Source of the DNA: Myxococcales bacterium
Lineage (GTDB): Bacteria > Myxococcota_C > UBA6777
NCBI GenBank assembly: GCA_027005175.1
Contig: JALTMC010000887.1
Span: forward strand, 1-9,357
DNA: 9,357 nt
Direction of reading: 5' to 3'
Shown here: positions 5,251-9,357 of the stretch, piece after piece
Position numbering within the stretch: position 1 is the stretch's first letter
Layout of the letters: the number at the start of each line of letters is the position of its first letter
Notes under the pieces: generated by a model
What the model was told of the DNA's origin: nothing
The model's database searches: none
The model's input: the letters and a program-made list of their open reading frames with translations, nothing else
Position numbers and translations under genes: made by a program

Positions 5251-8200
5251 ATGTCGCAGACGTATCAACAAGAACGGTATCTTGATTCTTTGCTGGCTCT
5301 GGGCCTAGCTGTCCTGGCTGCCGTTTTGTATTTGCCTTTTATCGGCTCCTATCCTTTATGGGACCCTTGGGAAGCCCACTACAGCCAAGTTGCCATGGAA
5401 ATGGTGCAACACAACAGTTGGTGGGAACCATGGTATCGGAACTCCACTAAGTCATTTTGGTCAAAACCTATCTTTACCTTCTGGCTGATGCTGTCTTCTC
5501 TCAAGACATTCCGCATCCAGCAACTGGGGGGTGATTTTGCCAACGCAGAATTCTATCTGCGTATGCCCATCGCATTGATGGGTGCCCTGGGTGTGGCTTC
5601 CATGTTCTACTTTGTGCGCCGACTCTGGAATCGACGCACCGGTATTATCACAGCCCTTGTTCTGGCAACATGCCCACAATACTTTTTAATATCCCGACAG
5701 GTGATGGTCGACATACCTTATGTTGTCATACAAACCATTGCCATGGGTTTCTTCGCCCTTGGCCTGTTTAATCTCAGACCACTCGACGACGACCAAGAAC
5801 GCCGCTGGGGCATTCGCTCGTTTGCCTACCTCGCCGGTTTGGCTGCGCTAGCGCAAGTCATTGAGGTGGCCTTCTGGCGCTACAAGCTGCTGGCAAAGCC
5901 TGCATGGACACACCTTTTAAGCTTTAAAAAGCTCGCTTGGCAAAGAGAGCTTTGGTACTGGAATGTAACTTGGCACCAAAGCAGTATGCTCTGGATTACA
6001 CTGGCCATTGCCTTTGCGATTTGGGCTCTCGTACGCGTTTATTCGCGCAACCCCGGAACTCGCGCCTTTGCCCTCTTCTTCTTTTTCAGTGGCCTGGGCT
6101 TTCTCGCCAAAGGATTGCTCTCCATTGTTGTTCCCGGTGGTGCCGTTCTCTTCTATATCCTGATCACTCGCGACTGGGATCTACTCCGCCGAATGGGTCT
6201 TTTCTACAACTCACCCAAACTCAAAGCCGGAACATCAGTGCTGCTCGGCACCATCATCGCTCTGTTTGCGATTTGGTTTACGACCTATCCTATGATGACT
6301 CGTGTCACCAGTGACTTGGTGCGCAATACCGAGTCGCGCTTGCGTGGCGCACAGCGAAAAGTCGCAAACCTCAAACGACAAATTCAAAAGGCCAAAACCA
6401 ACACCCGACAAAAGTCCTCTTTTGGTACGCAGCTCTTTGCCCAACAACAAAGTGTAAACTACCTGAGTTGGCAAGCCAATACATTGCGTGGTCTGAAAAA
6501 CTTCTACCACAACTTCCGCAATCGAAAGACCCTCCCACAACAGATCGGTATTTTCTCCATCGTTGTGTTGCTCTTTACCTTGTTTGTCTTGCTGATGGTT
6601 GGCTACTCTCCCTGGTTTGGAGTCGCAACGGCCATGACAGGTAGCGTCTTCATCGGCATGCTCAACAATGTCGGACGGGTCAAACCCTATTTTGCAAACT
6701 ATCCTTTGCTTTCGTCGCTCATTGTCTTTCTCCTGGTGATCACAGGACTGACCTTTGCATGGTCTCAAAAACCCGACTGGCAACGCGCCCGTCCCCTCTA
6801 TATAGGGTTGGGTGCCTTCTTGATTGTGGCTCTTGGATACCGCTTCTTTCCCTTCGCCAGATATATGCAAGGCAAGCAAACGATCCCACCCTGGTTGGTC
6901 TTTTTATCACTCTTTACCGTTGTCTTTCTGGCATGTACCACACTGATCGTCTATCTGCGTGGCCGCTTTGAAGAATCCAAACTAAGCTCACTGACTCTCC
7001 CCACCCTGGGCTTGTTTGTGCTCGGCGCAGGTCTCTTTCTGTTCTTCATCATGAACCCAAAGATCAGCCAACCGATGGGCTACAACAACCTGTTTGCCCT
7101 CGTGTCTCTCTCCATGCTGCTGGGCTTACTTTGGCTGTATCACGCCAACGAGAGCCGAGAACATCTCAAAGCGATGTTCCTCTCTGGCGCACTCATCTAC
7201 TTGGTTGTTGCTGGTAGCTGGGTGTTTGTGATGTGTTACAAACACGGAATGCCCTTTATGCGTGAATGGTTTATTTATCATCACTTCCAGCGCATTCAAG
7301 GCGTAATCGAAAAACCCAACAATAGCTTTGACCTGTATATCAAGCAAATCGGCTTTGGAATGTTTCCTTGGTCTGCCTTGATTCCCATCGCGATCATTCG
7401 ATTCCTCCGGTGGAACCGAACAGATATGGAAACAGCAAAGTCCCGACGCAACATATTTTTCTTCTGTTGCTTTATGTTCCCCTACTTCTTCTTTACCTTC
7501 TCATCCACAAAGTTTCATCACTATATCTTCCCAGTGGTGCCCTTCCTTGCCATCATTGTGGGAGTCTGGATCAGCAGCCTGTTCCGCGAAGAAGGTATCA
7601 GCAAAGAACGTATGGGCTTGGCCGGCGGCTTGTTGCTCTTTATCCTGCTGGCCAAAGACTTAATGACCAACTACAAACCTCTCCACCAACTGTTCACCTA
7701 CTACACCAAACGTCAAACTCCTGGCGATGTATACCCACGCAATGTCTTCTTGCTGATCTTCGCCGTGATGGGACTTATCCTCTTGCTCATCCTGTTGTCG
7801 CGAAAAATGCGGTACTATCACTTTGCAACACTGATGATTCCAGTGTTTATCTTTGTCTTGTTTGTCAACGGAAAACTCATTCCTTCCGTGGCTCCAAACT
7901 TCTCGTTCAAATCGTTGTACCAGGCGTACAAAAAATACGACAAAGGCCGGAAACTCCCGTTTGGAGAGTACAGCAATTGGGATGAACGCTCCACATCATT
8001 TTACTTCAAAAACTTTAGCAAGTTCTTGGGACGTCAGAGCACCGCACGTAGCTTCTTACGCAAGGCAACGGATCAACGACCTGTCTTCATTATGGTGTCA
8101 CGTCATAAGATCCCAACCCTGCGCAACCTGGCACGTCAAGTTAAGAAAAAGATCTATATTCTCGAAAGATCTCACTACGATATGTGGCTGGTCTCGACCA

Positions 8201-8697
8201 AGCCCCCCAAAGGCTCTCGCGGTGTAGAGAATGTCCGGTTTAATAAACTTCCCAAGTTACCCGGCCCACAATGGAAACGTGTCAATATCGACTTTGGCGG
8301 AAAAGCCCGTATGGTCGCAGTTCGACTGAATAAGCCTCACGGCTACCGACGTGGCGACAAAGTCGAAATTCGCTTCTTGTTTAAAGTTACTGGAAAGTTT
8401 CGCAAGGACTGGAAAGTCTTTATCCATGCTGACCCTGTAAAATGGACCCGCCATCGCCTCAACTGGGACCACGAAATGGCAGAAGGCCTTTATCCCACCA
8501 GTGAGTGGAAAAAAGGTGAGTATGTGCAAGACATCCTGATCAAAAAGATTCCACGGAACTACCCAGCCCACTACAAACGCCTCAACATCTATATGGGCTT
8601 GTGGATAGGCTCTTCACGTGTTCCCATCAAACACTCCAATGTCTATCAAGATGGACAAAATCGCGTCCTACCTGTACGCCTCAAACTCCTCCCCTAA
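5251..8697 (+). CDS. Large polytopic GT-C glycosyltransferase (ArnT/PMT_2-like, GT39/GT83-type)
   Basis: This is an inner-membrane enzyme that should transfer a sugar from a polyprenyl-phosphate donor to an unknown acceptor on the periplasmic side. The N-terminal signature follows helix 1 (residues about 14-32): YPLWDPWEAHYSQVAMEM, with D38 and E41 in the place of the usual acidic pair of ArnT/PMT_2 enzymes, then WSKPIFTFW (K72-P73), as in the family KPP motif. Near 747-775, FFTFSSTKFHHYIFPVVPFL matches the late-family 'S.sKl.hYilP..P' pattern. I count about 20 hydrophobic segments up to about residue 872. At 1148 aa it is about twice ArnT size. A basic, coiled-coil-like insertion (350-430) interrupts the membrane part. 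The soluble C-terminus (873-1148) includes a beta-rich region with FIHADP (about 1057-1062), DHEMAEGLYPTSEWKKGEYVQD and MGLW, similar to the C-terminal domain of some other large bacterial glycosyltransferases. The family call is firm; the substrate is unknown. Confidence 0.9.
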   Translation: MSQTYQQERYLDSLLALGLAVLAAVLYLPFIGSYPLWDPWEAHYSQVAMEMVQHNSWWEPWYRNSTKSFWSKPIFTFWLMLSSLKTFRIQQLGGDFANAEFYLRMPIALMGALGVASMFYFVRRLWNRRTGIITALVLATCPQYFLISRQVMVDIPYVVIQTIAMGFFALGLFNLRPLDDDQERRWGIRSFAYLAGLAALAQVIEVAFWRYKLLAKPAWTHLLSFKKLAWQRELWYWNVTWHQSSMLWITLAIAFAIWALVRVYSRNPGTRAFALFFFFSGLGFLAKGLLSIVVPGGAVLFYILITRDWDLLRRMGLFYNSPKLKAGTSVLLGTIIALFAIWFTTYPMMTRVTSDLVRNTESRLRGAQRKVANLKRQIQKAKTNTRQKSSFGTQLFAQQQSVNYLSWQANTLRGLKNFYHNFRNRKTLPQQIGIFSIVVLLFTLFVLLMVGYSPWFGVATAMTGSVFIGMLNNVGRVKPYFANYPLLSSLIVFLLVITGLTFAWSQKPDWQRARPLYIGLGAFLIVALGYRFFPFARYMQGKQTIPPWLVFLSLFTVVFLACTTLIVYLRGRFEESKLSSLTLPTLGLFVLGAGLFLFFIMNPKISQPMGYNNLFALVSLSMLLGLLWLYHANESREHLKAMFLSGALIYLVVAGSWVFVMCYKHGMPFMREWFIYHHFQRIQGVIEKPNNSFDLYIKQIGFGMFPWSALIPIAIIRFLRWNRTDMETAKSRRNIFFFCCFMFPYFFFTFSSTKFHHYIFPVVPFLAIIVGVWISSLFREEGISKERMGLAGGLLLFILLAKDLMTNYKPLHQLFTYYTKRQTPGDVYPRNVFLLIFAVMGLILLLILLSRKMRYYHFATLMIPVFIFVLFVNGKLIPSVAPNFSFKSLYQAYKKYDKGRKLPFGEYSNWDERSTSFYFKNFSKFLGRQSTARSFLRKATDQRPVFIMVSRHKIPTLRNLARQVKKKIYILERSHYDMWLVSTKPPKGSRGVENVRFNKLPKLPGPQWKRVNIDFGGKARMVAVRLNKPHGYRRGDKVEIRFLFKVTGKFRKDWKVFIHADPVKWTRHRLNWDHEMAEGLYPTSEWKKGEYVQDILIKKIPRNYPAHYKRLNIYMGLWIGSSRVPIKHSNVYQDGQNRVLPVRLKLLP

Positions 8698-8760
8698 CCG
8701 TCCTACCTGTACACTCAATCCCCCCTTAAAACCTCTCTGCTATCCGCCTTAAACTCCTCC
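8664..8760 (+). repeat. Partial duplications of the glycosyltransferase 3' end
   Basis: CGTCCTACCTGTAC occurs in the last codons of the gene (8664-8677) and again right after the stop (8699-8712). The adjoining gene segment CGCCTCAAACTCCTCC (8677-8692) recurs with one change at 8745-8760. The two downstream pieces keep the order of the gene end but are separated by 32 bp (8713-8744), as expected for a duplicated tail later interrupted or diverged. Confidence 0.65.
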
Positions 8761-8785
8761 GAAGAAGTGAGATTCGGCTACATTC
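8761..8785 (+). repeat. 25-bp direct repeat, copy 1
   Basis: This is identical to 8790-8814 at 24 of 25 positions (A/G at the 5th base); the last 20 bp, AGTGAGATTCGGCTACATTC, are exact. The two copies are separated by only ACTG, giving a 29-bp period. Confidence 0.9.
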
Positions 8786-8789
8786 ACTG

Positions 8790-8814
8790 GAAGGAGTGAG
8801 ATTCGGCTACATTC
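8790..8814 (+). repeat. 25-bp direct repeat, copy 2, containing the stop codon of the phosphorylase gene
   Basis: The minus-strand stop TAG (8807-8809) and the preceding ATG codon and part of the CGA codon of the phosphorylase gene lie in this copy. The other copy therefore duplicates the end of that gene just past its stop. Confidence 0.9.
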
Positions 8815-9357
8815 GCTTAAAGATCTCACGAACCAGGTGGCCAAAGGCTTCGCGTTTGCTTTCAACAGCTGCAGTCACTTCTTCGTGAGTAAGTTCACCT
8901 TCAGCGATGCCAGCAGCCGGGTTCGCGACGCAGGAGATGGCGAGGACTTTCATGCCCATATGCCGTGCTACAATGGCTTCAGGAACAGTAGACATGCCAA
9001 CGGCGTCAGCTCCCCACTGACCGAACATGCGGATTTCTGCGGGAGTTTCGTAGCTTGGGCCGGTGGCACCGAGGTAGACACCACGCTTGAGATCACAGCC
9101 AATCTCCCCTGCAACTTCCATAGCGAGGTCGCGAAGCGACCGGTCATACGCCTCTGTCATATCGGGGAAACGAGGCCCCCACTCTTGCTGGTTGGGTCCA
9201 ATCAGAGGGTTGTATCCCGTGAAGTTGATATGATCATCAATCAACATCAAATCACCAGCTTCAAAATCGGTGCGAATTCCACCTGAGGCATTTGTGAGTA
9301 AGATCGACTCAGCGCCGAGCTGTCGCAAAACACGGGTAGGCATCACCACTTCTTCAG
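8807..9357 (-). CDS. punA: Purine nucleoside phosphorylase, trimeric PNP/MTAP family; 5' end outside window
   Basis: About 182 C-terminal codons are present; family members are about 270-290 aa, so roughly the first third lies beyond the right edge. The enzyme cleaves purine nucleosides with phosphate to a free base and (deoxy)ribose-1-phosphate in cytosolic purine salvage. Visible signatures are EEVVMPTRVLRQLG at the truncated start, TNASGGI (9275-9295), GDLMLIDDHINFTGYNPLIG, WGPRFPDMTEAYD, GPSYETPAE (9035-9061), GMSTVPE (8978-8998) and VARHMGMKVLAIS. The Asn of VAN (8921-8923) aligns with human PNP Asn243, favouring inosine/guanosine over methylthioadenosine. GTG at 9347-9349 is an internal Val, because homology continues upstream of it. 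It converges on the glycosyltransferase gene with a 109-bp gap, in which I see no clear terminator. The stop codon lies inside a 25-bp repeat. Confidence 0.95.
   Translation of the reverse strand, partial: EEVVMPTRVLRQLGAESILLTNASGGIRTDFEAGDLMLIDDHINFTGYNPLIGPNQQEWGPRFPDMTEAYDRSLRDLAMEVAGEIGCDLKRGVYLGATGPSYETPAEIRMFGQWGADAVGMSTVPEAIVARHMGMKVLAISCVANPAAGIAEGELTHEEVTAAVESKREAFGHLVREIFKRM

Noticed and set aside
6235-6879. 214-codon minus-strand frame opposite the glycosyltransferase
   Set aside because: It lies entirely within a well-supported membrane protein gene, and its translation shows no family features.
8759-8777. Short hairpin CCGAA / TTCGG as a possible terminator in the convergent gap
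   Set aside because: It has only a 5-bp stem with a 9-nt loop, and no T tract on either strand.
8837-9286. 149-codon plus-strand frame opposite the phosphorylase
   Set aside because: The minus strand carries clear phosphorylase motifs over the same interval, so this is an antisense shadow.

Overview
The window looks like a piece of a bacterial chromosome from a complex-lifestyle, probably Myxococcota- or Bradymonadota-like (former Deltaproteobacteria) organism. This is inferred from gene content alone: a transmembrane Ser/Thr kinase with a Sel1-type sensor half, a giant MopE/Stig1-type cysteine-rich lipoprotein, and a very large GT-C glycosyltransferase. Base composition is roughly balanced rather than strongly GC-rich, which is unusual for classical myxobacteria, so the assignment is soft.

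Layout. (1) 1-1568, minus strand: a PknB/Hanks-type kinase, cut by the left edge. It has a cytoplasmic kinase domain, one membrane helix and an exported tail with cysteine-paired Sel1 repeats. (2) 1569-1756: a divergent intergenic region with two near-identical 41-bp direct repeats, a 10-bp dyad and a plausible sigma70-like promoter in each direction. Each promoter takes its -35 from one of the repeats. (3) 1757-4924, plus strand: a 1055-codon cysteine-rich lipoprotein with one MopE-type metal-binding motif and 18 short Stig1-like repeats (about 150 cysteines). (4) 4925-5250: an intrinsic terminator, a good promoter (TTGACA, 17 bp, TATATC) and a structured leader with an orphan AGGAGG. (5) 5251-8697, plus strand: a 1148-aa polytopic ArnT/PMT_2-like glycosyltransferase with a coiled-coil-like insertion and an extra C-terminal beta-rich domain. 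(6) 8698-8806: a short convergent intergenic region made largely of small duplications of the ends of both flanking genes. (7) 8807-9357, minus strand: the C-terminal two thirds of a trimeric-type purine nucleoside phosphorylase, cut by the right edge.

How the genes may relate: three of the four act at or outside the inner membrane. The kinase and the cysteine-rich lipoprotein are divergent over a shared, repeat-bearing control region, and both have disulfide-type exported domains, so co-regulation is a reasonable hypothesis but unproven. The glycosyltransferase has its own promoter and ribosome binding site and is separated from the lipoprotein gene by a terminator, so it is probably an independent unit. 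The phosphorylase is a housekeeping purine-salvage gene in convergent orientation. I see no RNA genes, insertion sequences, CRISPR arrays or phage genes. No clearly new multi-gene system is visible; the most unusual items are the architectures of the three envelope proteins and the small duplications around them.
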